The notes below the pieces were generated by a model that saw only the letters and a list, made by a program, of their open reading frames with translations, made no database searches and was not told the origin of the DNA. This document shows positions 44,789 to 55,956 of a stretch of DNA of 64,000 nucleotides, piece after piece. Position numbers and translations under genes: made by a program. This DNA is from Zizania palustris (Eukaryota > Streptophyta > Magnoliopsida > Poales > Poaceae): NCBI GenBank assembly GCA_019279435.1, contig JAAALK010000289.1, forward strand, positions 91,977,023-92,041,022. Reading direction: 5' to 3'. Position 1 is the stretch's first letter. Each line of letters opens with the position of its first letter.

Positions 44789-45590
44789 ATGGAGTTGGTT
44801 ACATCGAGGTGCATTCGAGCCGGAGGTTTTGTGGTGGAGCTTCGGGCCATGATGCGGAAGATCGGTTACCTGTTACAGCTAGAGTTCGAGGGGCTCGAGT
44901 TTGCAGTTGGGACAGATCATCACTGGAGAGTGACAGTGTTGATCCCCGGAGGCCGGACTGACCTTCCCACTCTAGAGTATGGTGGGAAGGTGCTGATTTT
45001 CGTGTCGCGGTGCAGGTGGCTTCTTTTGGGCATTGTTGGACCTTCGCCATGCCCACGATGAGAAGCTGCGGACCACAGCGTTCCGTTGTCACCCAGCTCG
45101 ACAGGAGGGGGAGTCCTTCAGCCTTTTCTACAACACAGAGCACGAGGAGGACACCACCATCGTCCACATGGCGCGTATGATGGAGTCGATGGACGACATG
45201 TATACTCTGCAGGGGCGTGAGAGTAGGAAGGAGATCGAGGCCCAGGGAGAGAACCTCCAACGCTTGGAGAGAGAGCTTGAAGCTAGCCAGAGGCAAGTTG
45301 CAGAGCAGCAGCGGAGGATCCTCCACCTTCAGTCCCAGGTTCAGCCCAGGAGGAGGACTAGGGTTACCGCACGCATGAGCGTGCCTCTTCCACAGGAGCA
45401 GCAGAGGTTTTCCGTGGAGATCCCGAAGGAGACAGGGGAGTGCGCAGCTATCGCACCCGCTCCTGTTCCAGCTTCGACACCTCAGGGGGATCAGCCCATG
45501 GGCGAGGACAGCGAGGAGCCCATGGAGGAGGAGTTCTTCGAGGAGTCTCGCACCGAGGGGCCCCTTATAGGCTACACCCCCGCGCCATAG
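44789..45590 (+). pseudogene. B extra ORF upstream of gag (broken by a frameshift)
   Basis: Two overlapping frames, 44789-45061 and 45033-45590, read as one protein if a frameshift occurred near 45020-45040. The second part has FRCHPARQEGESFSLFYN and VHMARMMESMDDMYTLQ. It then has a heptad-rich helix (LQRLERELEASQRQVAEQQ), a basic patch RRRTRVTAR and a Pro- and Glu-rich acidic tail. It has no zinc knuckle or enzyme motif. It is not the Gag, which starts at 45884. I know of similar extra ORFs before gag in some grass chromoviruses, with no established function. The coiled coil suggests oligomer formation. Confidence 0.65.
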
Positions 45591-45883
45591 ATTGACCCAC
45601 CCTCATGTTTACCTATTCATTTTGCTTAGATGTTTCATTAGTTTATCATAGGTGTGAAGTTTGTACTGATCTATTTGGTGTACGACTTCATTTAGATTTG
45701 CTTGATGTTGTTTAGGTTTCAAAAATTCAGACTATGTTGCTTGGATGTCTATTTTGTCATTTGCTTAATGAATGAATGTTTGCTTAATCCGAGTGTTTGT
45801 TCACATCACTAAATGTATGAAATGAGTTACTTTGATAGAACAATGGCGTCACCCATTCTAAAACCCTCCCTTCTTTTAGCAAG

Positions 45884-47800
45884 ATGGTGTACACACGCAA
45901 TGGATGCTACATCAACAATGATGGAAGCGCAGAACAAGGTGACACCATGGATGGATCTGGTGTAGCTCTGCCTAACCAGGGTTTGCCCCCACCACCACCA
46001 GCCGATCTGACTTTAGCCCAAGTTGTGAACAATCAAAATCAGTTGATCACTGCTCTTCTCCAGCAACTCCAGAACCAGAACAACCAGGCACCTCAGGCAG
46101 CCATGCCCATCCATCAAGCAGGCCCTCAGCAATCCAAGTTATCTAAGTTCCTTAGGGTTCGCCCTCCCACTTTTGCCAGCACCACTAATCTAATAGAAGC
46201 CAATGATTGGTTAAAATACATGGAAAATAAATTAGATCTGGTGCAAAGCTCAGATCAAGAGAGGGTGGCTTTCGCTACCCATCAACTCCAAGGCCCTGCG
46301 GTCGAATGGTGGGATAACTTTTGTGAGTCTAGACCTAAAGGTCATGTTACCTCATGGGTCGAATTCTCCAAGGCATTTCGGAGGGCCCACGTGCCGTCTG
46401 GAGTGGTAGCCCTGAAGAAGAAAGAGTCCTGCTCGCTGAGGCAAGGAAATCGCACCGTGACAGAGTATCTTCATGAATTAAATCGTTTGGCACGTTACGC
46501 ACCGGAGGATGTGCGTAATGATGAAGATAAACAAGAGAAGTTCCTAGAGGGGCTGGATGATGAGCTCGCAGTCAAGCTCATCTCTAGCGATTATGCTGAT
46601 TTCCAGAAACTGGTGGACAAGGCAATTCGTCAGGAGGATAAGCAAAACAAGATCGATCATAGGAGGAAGAGGATGGCTACCTTTCATGCTCCTTAGGTAC
46701 ATCCCCAGAGGCCACGTGTCATGCCACCTCCTCATGTTGGGTCTTCTTCCACAGCCCCTCGTGTTATGAAGCCTTTCAACAACCCTCCAAACCGCTACCC
46801 CAACAATGGGGGCAACACCAACCTCATCCCTCGTCCAGCAACAACACCTGTTCAAAATGTTCCACTCACCAAAGATGGTAAACCAGTCGTGTGCTTCAAC
46901 TGCAAGGAGCCTGGAAACTTCGCCAACAAGTGTCCCAATCCAAAGCGCCCACAAGGACAGTGGGTGGATACCCCCAATGTTGGATCTAACAATGTGGTCA
47001 AGGCTCGGGTGAATCATGTCTCAGCACAGGAGGCCATCAATGCTCTAGAAGTGGTTTTGGGTACGTTCCTAGTTAACTCAATTCCAGCAATTACTTTATT
47101 TGATTCTGGGGCAACACATTCTTTTATATCGAGCATGTTTGTGAGAATGCATGGGGTGAGGGTAGAACCTTTAAGTAACCCTATGTTGGTAAACACACCA
47201 AGAAACCAAATGTCTACCAAACAATTTTGCCCGTCGGTCGAAATAATTATTCAAGGGTTTCCGTTCCTAGCTAATTTGGTGTTGATAGAATCCAGGGATC
47301 TAGATGTGATCTTGGGTATGGACTGGTTGGTCGCCCACCGGGGAATGATAGATTGTGCTCGTAGAACCATTCTACTACGGGGAAGAGATGGACAAGAAGT
47401 AGAATTTCAATGTTTGGAAACCCCACCAAAAGTCGTCACTCTAACCCAAGCTAGTTTGGAAACCATTTCGGCGGTGAAGGATTACCCAGATGTTTTCCCA
47501 GAAGATCTACCTGGTATGCCCCCAAAGAGGGAAATTGAGTTTAGGATTGATCAGGCCCCTGGTACGGCACCCATCTCGAAGCGACCATACCGGATGGCCG
47601 CTAATGAGTTGGCGGAAGTAAAAAGACAAGTGGAGGATTTGTTATCCAAGGGATATATCCGACCGAGTACATCTCCGTGGGGAGCACCTGTCATATTTGT
47701 GGAAAAGAAAGACAAGATAAAGAGGATGTGTGTCGATTATCGCGCACTAAATGATGTCACCATCAAGAACAAATAACCCCTTCCCGAATTGATGATCTGT
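45884..47800 (+). pseudogene. B gag, protease and start of RT
   Basis: ATG 45884 opens the gag-pol frame. The capsid domain spans about 46130-46620 (FLRVRPPTFASTTN, QGPAVEWWDNF, EYLHELNRLARYAP). A single TAG at 46694-46696 splits it, where Gln is likely. The zinc knuckle at about 46891-46932 reads CFNCKEPGNFANKC, with Asn where the CCHC pattern needs His. The protease follows with LFDSGATHSFIS (47098-47133) and a DVILGMDWL end. RT starts at about 47500 with IEFRIDQAPGTAPISKRPYR, then YIRPSTSPWGAPVIFVEKKD and CVDYRALNDVT. A TAA with a one-base deletion at about 47774-47790 shifts the frame. Confidence 0.92.
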
Positions 47801-48840
47801 TCGATCAACTTAAGGGAGCCATAATGTTCTCCAAGATTGACCTTAGGTTAGGATACCATCAGTTGAGAATTCGGGAGGAAGACATCCCTAAGACAACATT
47901 CACTACAAGGTATGGCTTATTCGAGTGCACGGTTATGTCTTTTGGACTCATGAATGCGCTGGCCTTCTTTATGAACCTCATGAATAAGGTGTTCATGGAC
48001 TACTTGGATAAATTTGTGGTGGTATTCATTGATGATATTTTGATCTATTCTAAAACCCGGGAGGATCATAAGCAGCATTTGCACATGGTGTTAGGGAGGC
48101 TTAGAGAACACAAGCTCTATGCAAAGTATAGCAAGTGCGACTTTTGGTTAACTCAAGTAGGATTCCTTGGGCATGTCATCACAGCCAATGGTGTAGCAGT
48201 GGACCCTAGCAATGTTGAAGCTGTCACCGAATGGCAACAGCCAGAGTCTGTCACTCAGGTTCGCAGTTTTCTTGGATTGGCAGGTTATTATCGTCGATTC
48301 GTAGATAATTTCTCAAGAATTGCCAAGCCTATGACTGAGTTGTTGAAGAAGGAAGTAAAATTTAAGTGGACCCCTGCGTGTGAAAAAAGTTTTCAAGAGC
48401 TCAAGACCAGGCTAGTGTCAGCTCCAGTGTTGACCCTCCTAGATAATCAAAGAGACTTTCAGGTCTTCTGCGACGCATCTCGTCAAGGACTTGGTTGTGT
48501 CCTAATGCAAGAAGGTAGAGTGGTGGCATACGCATCTTGCCAACTCAGACCGCATGAAGGGAACTATCCCACTCATGACCTGGAGTTGGCTGCGGTGGTT
48601 CATGCTCTAAAAATCTGGCGACATTACCTCATTGGTAATCGTTGCGAAGTTTACACGGACCACAAGAGCTTGAAATATATATTCACTCAACCAAATCTGA
48701 ACCTTCGACAAAGGAGATGACTAGAGTTGATTAAAGATTATGATGTTGGGATTCATTATCATCCAGGCAAGGCTAATGTGGTGGCAGACGCTTTGAGCCG
48801 TAAAAGTTATTGCAATGTCTTGCTTGAAGGGCAAAGCCAC
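47801..48840 (+). pseudogene. B reverse transcriptase and RNase H
   Basis: RT continues with FSKIDLRLGYHQLRI, TTFTTRYGLFECTVMSFGL and the active-site VVVFIDDILIYSK at about 48010-48055. The connection has RSFLGLAGYYRRFVDNFS. RNase H has VFCDASRQGLGCVLM (Asp), GNYPTHDLELAAVVHALKIW (Glu), YTDHKSLKYIF (Asp) and VVADALSRK. One TGA at 48718-48720 replaces an expected Trp. The frame is otherwise open from 47824 to the integrase. Confidence 0.92.
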
Positions 48841-50385
48841 CCAAAACTAGTAGTAGAGTTTGAACGCTTGAATCTTGGAATAGTGCAACAGGGCTACTTG
48901 GCAGCATTGGACGCCCAAACAACTCTAACAGAGCAAATTAGGGAAGCCCAAAAGGATGATACAGACATAAAAGAAATACAAAAGAATATGAGGAGAGGAA
49001 AAGCTCCAGGATTTTCGGAGGACGAGCGAGGTACTGTATGGTTTGGGGAGCGTATCTGTGTTCTAGATACACCCGAATTGAAGAATCTGATACTACAAGA
49101 GGCCCATGAGTCACCATACTCCATTCATCCAGGGAGTACGAAGATGTACCAAGATCTTAAAGAAAAATATTGGTGGGTTAGCATGAAAAGGGAAGTAACC
49201 GAGTATGTAGCTCTCTGCGATGTTTGTCAAAGGGTCAAAGCAGAACATCAACGACCCGCAAGATTGCTTCAACCGTTAAATGTTCCAAAATGGAAATGGG
49301 AAGAAGTTGGTATGGACATCATCACTGGGTTGCCCCGAACTCAAGGCTAGTATGATTCTATCTGGGTTGTAATCGACCGCTTAACTAAAGTGTCACACTT
49401 CATCGCCGTCAAGACCACCTACGGTGGGGGAAAGCTAGCCGAGCTGTACATGGCTAGAATAGTGTGCTTTCATGGAGTGCCAAAAAAGATAGTATCCGAT
49501 CGGGGGAGTCAATTCACCTCGAAATTCTAGCAGAAGCTTCAGGAAGAATTAGGCACCTGGTTAAACTTCAGCACTGCCTATCATCCCCAAACGGATGGAC
49601 AAACCGAACGAGTAAATCAGGTCCTCGAGGATATGCTTCGGGCATGTGCCATAGACTTTGGAGCTAGTTGGGACAAATGCCTGCCATATGCAGAGTTTTC
49701 ATACAATAACAGTTACCAAGCTAGCCCCCAAATGGCTCCCTTTGAAGCGTTGTATGGGCGAAAGTGTCGAACTCCACTCATGTGGGAGCAGACTGGGGAA
49801 CGTCAAGTGTTTGGAACTGACATTCTAAGAGAAGCTGAGGAAAAAGTAAGGATCATACAAGAGAGATTAAAAACCGCTCAATCAAGGCAAAAGAGTTATG
49901 CAGATAACCGTAGAAGGGAGTTGGCTTTTGGAGAAGGGGATTATGTGTACCTTAGAGTTACACCACTTCGTGGGGTACACCGATTCCGAACAAAAGGAAA
50001 ATTGGCACCAAGATATGTTGGACCCTATCAAATCAAAGGCAGACGGGGAGAGGTTGCTTACCAGTTAGAATTGCCGCCATCAATGGCAGGAATTCATGAT
50101 GTTTTTCACATCTCCCAACTAAAGAAGTGTCTTAGGGTACCAACAGAACAAGCGGACTGGGATCAAATTGAAGTACAAGAAGATCTAACTTATGTTGAGA
50201 AGCCTATCCGCATTCTTGACATCATGGAGCGAAGAACAAGAAGAAATGTAATCTGTTTCTGCAAGGTCCAGTGGAGTAATCACTCAGAAGCCGAAGCCAC
50301 TTGGGAGCGAGAAGATGAGCTAAAGGCTACGCACCCGCATCTCTTCGCCAGTACCTCCGAATCTCGAGGTCGAGATTCCTTTTAA
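48841..50385 (+). pseudogene. B integrase with C-terminal chromodomain
   Basis: The zinc-binding N-terminus (EAHESPYSIHPGSTKMY, CDVCQRVKAEHQ) is followed by the core: GMDIITGLP, IVSDRGSQFTSKF and AYHPQTDGQTERVNQVLEDM, giving the Asp, Asp and Glu. TAG stops interrupt at 49348-49350 and 49528-49530 (the latter where Trp is likely). The C-terminal domain has FGEGDYVYLRVTPL, KLAPRYVGPYQI and DVFHISQLKKCL. The chromodomain lies at about 50190-50350 (VEKPIRILDIMERR, VICFCKVQWSNHSEAEATWE). In chromoviruses this module steers integration towards modified chromatin, which fits the nested setting but does not prove it. Confidence 0.93.
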
Positions 50386-50396
50386 GGGGGTAGGTT
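50380..50396 (+). other. B polypurine tract
   Basis: The purine run aagggggtagg directly precedes the 3' LTR start TGTAACACCC, where plus-strand cDNA synthesis would be primed. Confidence 0.75.
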
Positions 50397-52973
50397 TGTA
50401 ACACCCACGTTAAAATAATAATAATAATAACAATAATTAAAATATAATAATAATTAAACTAATACTTTGGATATTTATAAAATAATTCAAAACTACGAAA
50501 AGTTATTTTTTCCAGAATTTTAGGCCCGTTTTTCTTTTTTTTTAAATTGTATTTCTCTCTTTATATTTTCTCTCTCACTTACACGTGGGACCCACTTGTC
50601 ATCATCTTCCTCCCACCCTCCTCTTTTTTCTCTCTCCCACTTCCTCCATGCACGCACCTTCCTCTCCCCATGGCAACCGCCGGCCGGTCCACTTCCCCCG
50701 TCGCCCACTCCGCGTCGAGGCCCCACCCACGACGCTGGAACCGCCATCCCCGTCGCGCACCATTTTATTTAGCCGTTCCTCTTTTCCCCATTCCGTTTTC
50801 TCCCACTCTTCACCATTTTTCCCCTCCGAGCTCTCCTTCCTCACCGTAGCCGTGTCGTCATTTCCCCGGTGAGAACCCCTCCCATGCCTATTTCTCCCCT
50901 TAGACTTGTCGTCGTCGCTGTCATCATCGTGCCGCGGTGGCCGCCGTCACCGTGCACCACTCGCGCCGCCGTTGGCCGCGCGCCAGCCGCGCCCCCTCAC
51001 GCCAGCCGCCGCCCGCCCACGCGCCCACGCCTGCCTGCATCGGCCGCCGCTCACCTGGCCACGCTGCCCGTGCGCGCACCGCCGCTCGCTCGCCCGCTCC
51101 TCGCGCCCGCCCGTGCACGCCGCCCGCGCGCCGCCGCCCTGCCACACGCGCTGGCCGCCGCCACGCCGTCCGGGCTGGCCGTGCCGGCCGGACCTAGCCA
51201 AACCCCCCTTTTTCTGTTTTGCGATTTAGCCCCTCTGTTTTAGAGTATTTAAATCCTGTTCTAGCAGTTTAGCGTTTTAGCCCCTCTGTTTTAGGATAAT
51301 TATTTTCCGCGCCGCATAGTAGTACTGTTTCGGCTAAAAATAGAACTAAAACTTCTAAAATACACAACTAATTCATACTAGCTCCGTTTAGAGTGATTCA
51401 AATTGCTATGTTCTCATAAAATTGCAAAGAATCTAACTATGCATTTATTTTGTTGTTCATGTGTATTGATGTACTGTTTTGCATTAATTATGTATGTGAT
51501 CGCGTAGATGCCACCGATTTCGTACCGCCGGAGGCCTACTCCATTGAAGATTTAGCCTTCGCGGCCAAGGCAAGCTACCTGAACAGTTGAACATATTGAA
51601 ATCTCATTTTTCATAATTTATTTTGATTTTAACTTAATGCATGATTATTAGGACTATAATATGCGTTTAGTATTGTGTAGCTATCCCCATTGTGTTAATT
51701 ATAGCCCCGTGCAATTAATACCATTCCTTTGTCAACTTAGGTAAAGTTTGGTTAAGCTCGTACCTTAATAAGGGTTGGGTTGATCGGGATAAGAAGTACT
51801 GCTTAGCCATGCTTAGTTTACCTAGACTTTTTAAACGGGGAATTATTCATCTCTTTAATGACAAATGTTGTATCTTTCATGATGATTTAATTGTACCCTA
51901 CGGTAGGGTTACTACCGTTAGTGGTTTGGATTAAAACTTGACCAATTAAAGTATTGAAAGGGCTGGTCATGGGTGCATGCTAGTATTTTGGGATGTCGCA
52001 CCCAGGGCGATTAAGGACCGGTCCGTGGCTACTGTTGCAATGCATTTTCGTACTACCACAAGTCTAATGGGTCTGACCTGGCTTAGAGTATTAACTGTGC
52101 ATGCTTACAACACCAGTGGTATGATGGGTGACGGTTTGTGGTGGGTCGCACCCCCAGGCCTGAATGTCACATGGCACAAGAGGGGGCTTACTTGACTAGG
52201 GTTGACCCTACGGGAAGCGAAACCTTAGCGGGTGTTTGTATGTTTGTATGGTATACGATGGGCCTTGGCATGGGATTGGGTCGGTGTAGCGTGGTGGTAT
52301 CCTGACGTTAACCAAGACTGTGCCTTGTGGGTAAAGTTGTACACCTCTGATCAGAGTTAAAATCTATTTTAATAGCCAAGCCCACGGTCAAGGGCGGGCA
52401 AAGTGATGTTTTCACGGTTATAATAACTTTCCACTTAAATTCTGGTATGATGGTTGGGATGGGATCTAAGGATCCTGCAGGTGGTGGTAACCTGCCAGTG
52501 CAGGTGCACTGTCTGGACTGTAACTTGTTCTTAGCACCTACTTTATTACTTGTAGATGTTTTACAATTGTTTTAACTGAAAATCAGCTTTACGCAAATGA
52601 ACCCTATTATGCCATCCTTGTTATTCCCTTGCATTATTTGCATCATTTTGGGTGGCTTGTTGAGTACCAATGTACTCAGCCCACTATTTCAAACCTCTCC
52701 ATAAGTTGAAGGGTCTACACCGATGAAGACGAAGAGGAGGCGAGAGGCTTGGCCGCACTCGAGCGCTTGTGGGAAAAGGCCGTTATCCGCTGCTTGTGTT
52801 TTTCTTAGTAATCTCTGTTCATGCCGTTTAGGCCATGTATACGACTATATGTAATTACTTTTAATTCGCATGGAACTCTGTTGTATCTACTTGTTATTGT
52901 GTACCCTGCCTTTTCCTAGGAGAGGGACTTAATGCACAAAGAGTTCGGGAAGGTATTATTCCCGGGCTTGACA
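50397..52973 (+). repeat. B 3' LTR
   Basis: 2,577 bp from TGTAACACCC to GGGCTTGACA, followed by the right TSD CAAAG. It has the same composition zones as the 5' LTR; the CpG-rich block is at 50870-51200, shorter than in the 5' copy. Confidence 0.93.
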
Positions 52974-54458
52974 CAAAGGGCCCTGCGCGTCGGAGCACTC
53001 ATGCTGAAGCTTTTTGGACGACGGAGGCCCTCACATGACGGACCCCTCTGACACAAGGCTCCATTCTGATGGGCTCCGCACGGCCGATCCAACCAGCCTT
53101 TGGCAGAAGCAGAAAAGGCCTGGGGGCACTTCGAAGTTAGCAATTTAGACATTACTCTAGGAAAGGAGCTACCAAACCCTCTAGATGTCCATAAGGATGA
53201 TTGGAGAATTCCAATCGTCCATTATTTAAGGAATCCCTATCAAAGGGTTGATCAGAAAGTTTGACGATAGGCGTTTAAGTTTGTGTTGCTAGATGATGTA
53301 TTATACCGCCAAACTATTAATGGAGTACTTTTGAGATGCTTGGATGTCGATCAGTCCAATGTGGCTACAGGAGAAGTCCATGAAGGGCTTTGTGGCACTC
53401 ATCAGTCAGCCCAAAAAACGAGTTGGATGCTCAAAAGAGTAGGTTTCTACTGACCGACTATGACCGAGGATTGTTTTAAATACTATAGAGGGTGTGAAGC
53501 ATGTCAAAGGTTTGGTAATATTCAGTTAGCTCCTGCATCGCTACTTAATCCTATTACCAAGCCATTGCTGTTCCGAGGTTAGGGTTTAGACTTCATCGGC
53601 CAAATTCATCCTCCCTCTTCAAAAGGGCATCGGTTCGTGCTGATGGCGACATAGTACTTCACCAAGTGGACCGAAGTTGTGCCTCTCAAGAATATGACTC
53701 ACAATGAGGTAACTGATTTTATCTTGAAGCACATTATACATAGATTCGGTATTCCCCAAACTCTCACTACAGATCAAGGTACTTCATTCGTTGCTAAAGA
53801 AGTGAGAGACTTTGCCAAATTTTATGGTATTAAGTTGATAAACTCTTCACCATAATATGCTCAAGCTAATGGTCAGGCCAAGTCTAGTAATAAAATTATG
53901 ATTAAACTCATTAAGAAGAAAATTGAAGAGTTCCCTAAAAGGTGGCATGAAGTGCTTTCAACAGCATTGTGGGCTTGTAGAGTTGCAAAGCATGGTGCTA
54001 CAAAAGTTAGTCCATACGAGTTAGTATATGGGTAAGAAGCCATTCTACCCGTAGAGGTGGATCTTGGTTCTTTAAGATTTCTTAAGCAAGATGGATTATC
54101 GGTCGATGAATATGAGACTCTTTTAAAAGATAACTTAGAAGAAGTGACCGATAAGAGATTAAGGGCTTTAGAAGCTATAGAAAGAGACAAAAGAAGAATA
54201 GCTAGAGCTTACAATAAGAAAGTTAAACCAAAATCATTTAAAGATGGTGACTTGGTTTGGAAGACGATTTTACCCATAGGTACTAAGAGCCCCAAATTTG
54301 GCAAATGGTCACCTAGTTGGGAAGGCCCTTTCAAAATAGCCAAAATCGCTCCAGGTAATGCATATGTGTTGGAATCCATACAAGGATAGCAGTTTCAAAG
54401 AGCTTTGAATGATAGGTACTTGAAAAAGTATTTCCCAAGCGTGTGGCAAAGCGCTTGA
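52974..54458 (+). pseudogene. Element A integrase and pol C-terminus (broken)
   Basis: Resumes A's linker after B, then the pol text DDWRIPIVHYLRNPYQRV. The zinc-binding part (HEGLCGTHQSAQK, CEACQRFGN) and the core with GLDFIGQIHPPSSKG and TLTTDQGTSFVAKE follow. The acidic KKKIEEFPKRWHEVL and the C-terminal KPKSFKDGDLVWKTILP and WSPSWEGPFKIAK complete the order. Stops at about 53262, 53452, 53579, 53653, 53853, 54033 and 54388 break it. Several sit where R1 has Trp or Gln. The TAA at 53853-53855 is shared with R1 at 7055-7057. The last stop, at about 54458, is the probable natural end of pol. Confidence 0.9.
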
Positions 54459-54527
54459 AAGTGTCGAAAGGGCCGATATGAAAGGTATCGTCCTTAGCAT
54501 GTTATGCTTTTAGTTCACTTGTTCACT

Positions 54528-54541
54528 AAAAGGCAGGGGGG
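54528..54541 (+). other. Element A polypurine tract
   Basis: AAAAGGCAGGGGGG lies four bases before the 3' LTR. The same tract in inverted form is next to the R1 and R2 3' LTRs. Confidence 0.85.
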
Positions 54542-54545
54542 CATG

Positions 54546-55956
54546 TGTTGATAGCAAAAAATGGCATTAATGGTCAAGATTGTCAAAATATCAATTTTGG
54601 TATTTTGGGACGAAAATACACAAGTCCTGGATCAAGCCAAAGCCCTACAGGGCCGAAGGCCCATTGTACATTGGGCTTCGGAAGACTTCTAGCGACCTGT
54701 TACCTTCGGCCCGAAGGCCCATCGAACGTTGGGTTTTGGAAGCCTTATAGCGGCCTGCTCCCTTCAGCTCGTAGGCCTTCGGAGGCATGCCTCGCTGAAG
54801 CTTTGGCCCGAGGAGCAGGCTTCGGCAGGCCTTGCCGAAGGCCCACTTTGGGTTGTTTTCAGAGATAGAGTTTGAGTCCAATTCTGGCTGTTTTTATCCC
54901 TAAGCTTGATTAGGCCGAATCCTACTAGATTAATTTTAGAGATAAGAAGACTAGCCCCTATAAATATAGGGGTGTGGCCGGTTCATTAAACCCCCCCAAT
55001 ACAAATCAACTTCAAACCCTAGTTTGAACCGTACCTTTAGTTTTATTTACTTTCTGCACAACCTTCGTGGGTTTGCTTGGAAGCCCTCCGTCGGCCATGC
55101 CAAAACCATGGTAAGCCTTATTACTTTGCCCATGAAGTACTCGTTAATCTATGTAATAGATTGCTATCACCTTGTTACTTCGCCTATGAAGTATCCGTTA
55201 ATCTATGTAACAGATTGCTACCTTGATTTCTCTACTGCAACACATAGCATATTCGGTCTCCAGGCCGAATTGGCACTTGATCTCTGTTCTGTTGCAGGTT
55301 TTTACGCTTGAAGCCCCTTCATCGGAGGTGTCTAGAGCCAAGAGATTGGTTTCGGAGGCTGCCAGAACACACTTCAGCGGGACCTTGCTTCGACTACCCG
55401 TGCCATACCCGTCACGCTGTTGTTGGTTTGACCAAGTACCGTATGCCAAGCGCTCTGCAGCAGGCTTCATCACATCAGGCTTCGTCATGCCTACACTTCA
55501 CGTCGGACAAAGTCACATCAGCGAGTTGTGTTAGGATATTTTTGTCGTGTCAGAGACTTCACACCGAACCCCACTTTTCAGAGGTGATTTCACGTCGAGA
55601 TCTGTTCGGAGCCTGCCTTCGGCCAAATCGATCCGAACGCCGAGGACTACCTTCGGCGAGACCCTTTGCACCAGACACTGAAGGCCCCCTTTAGTGAACC
55701 CCTTCGCGCAATACACTTCGAATCAGTTAGGCTCCGGTCAGCTACCTGGTTTATTTTATTTAATATATATCTTTTCGGCTAATTGGATTATTTCTGTGTG
55801 ATCTGATTACCTGGTGACTCCACCCCCCTTGCCACTATTAAGGGTAGTCGGAACGCGACGTCGGTGTTGTGTTACACTTAGGCTTGTCCCTAAGTATCCG
55901 CACACCTTTGGATCATCGAACTGACCCAAGTGTGGGGGCACGTTTTTGTGTCAACA
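54546..55956 (+). repeat. Element A 3' LTR
   Basis: 1,411 bp from TGTTGATAGC to GTGTCAACA. It pairs with 411-1819, with roughly one difference per ten bases in the first 160 bp that I aligned by eye. It contains the palindromic TATA box (about 54955-54972) and the 54-bp hairpin duplication (about 55108-55225). It is followed by gaaat, the right TSD copy. Confidence 0.92.

Larger units (their letters stand above)
41968..52973 (+). mobile_element. Element B: Ty3/gypsy chromovirus with extra 5' ORF
   Basis: LTRs begin TGTAACACCC and end GGGCTTGACA at 41968-44591 and 50397-52973. The TSD is an exact CAAAG (41963-41967 and 52974-52978). The interior carries a tRNA-Met primer site, an extra ORF, one gag-pol frame (gag, protease, RT, RNase H, integrase) and a C-terminal chromodomain. 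This combination defines a chromovirus. Large LTRs and an ORF before gag resemble rice RIRE3/RIRE8-type families; that comparison is from memory and needs a search. It is probably the youngest large element here, with few LTR differences and only four in-frame stops plus one frameshift in gag-pol. Confidence 0.93.
411..55956 (+). mobile_element. Element A: Tat-like Ty3/gypsy LTR retrotransposon, split by four later insertions
   Basis: The outer borders are LTRs starting TGTTGATAGC and ending GTCAACA at 411-1819 and 54546-55956. The flanks are gaagt (406-410) and gaaat (55957-55961), a 5-bp TSD with one mismatch inside element E. Its own sequence lies at 411-5969, 19359-19524, 39435-40741, 41652-41967 and 52974-55956, about 10.3 kb in all. 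Domain order is gag, protease, RT, RNase H, a second RNase H and integrase, which is Ty3/gypsy order. The second RNase H after the normal one is the known mark of the Tat lineage. R1, D, S and B interrupt it. Its LTRs differ at many sites, so it is an old insertion and is no longer coding. Confidence 0.92.

Noticed and set aside
50520..51243. Long frames in B's 3' LTR
   Set aside because: Same GC-rich block as in the 5' LTR; compositional.
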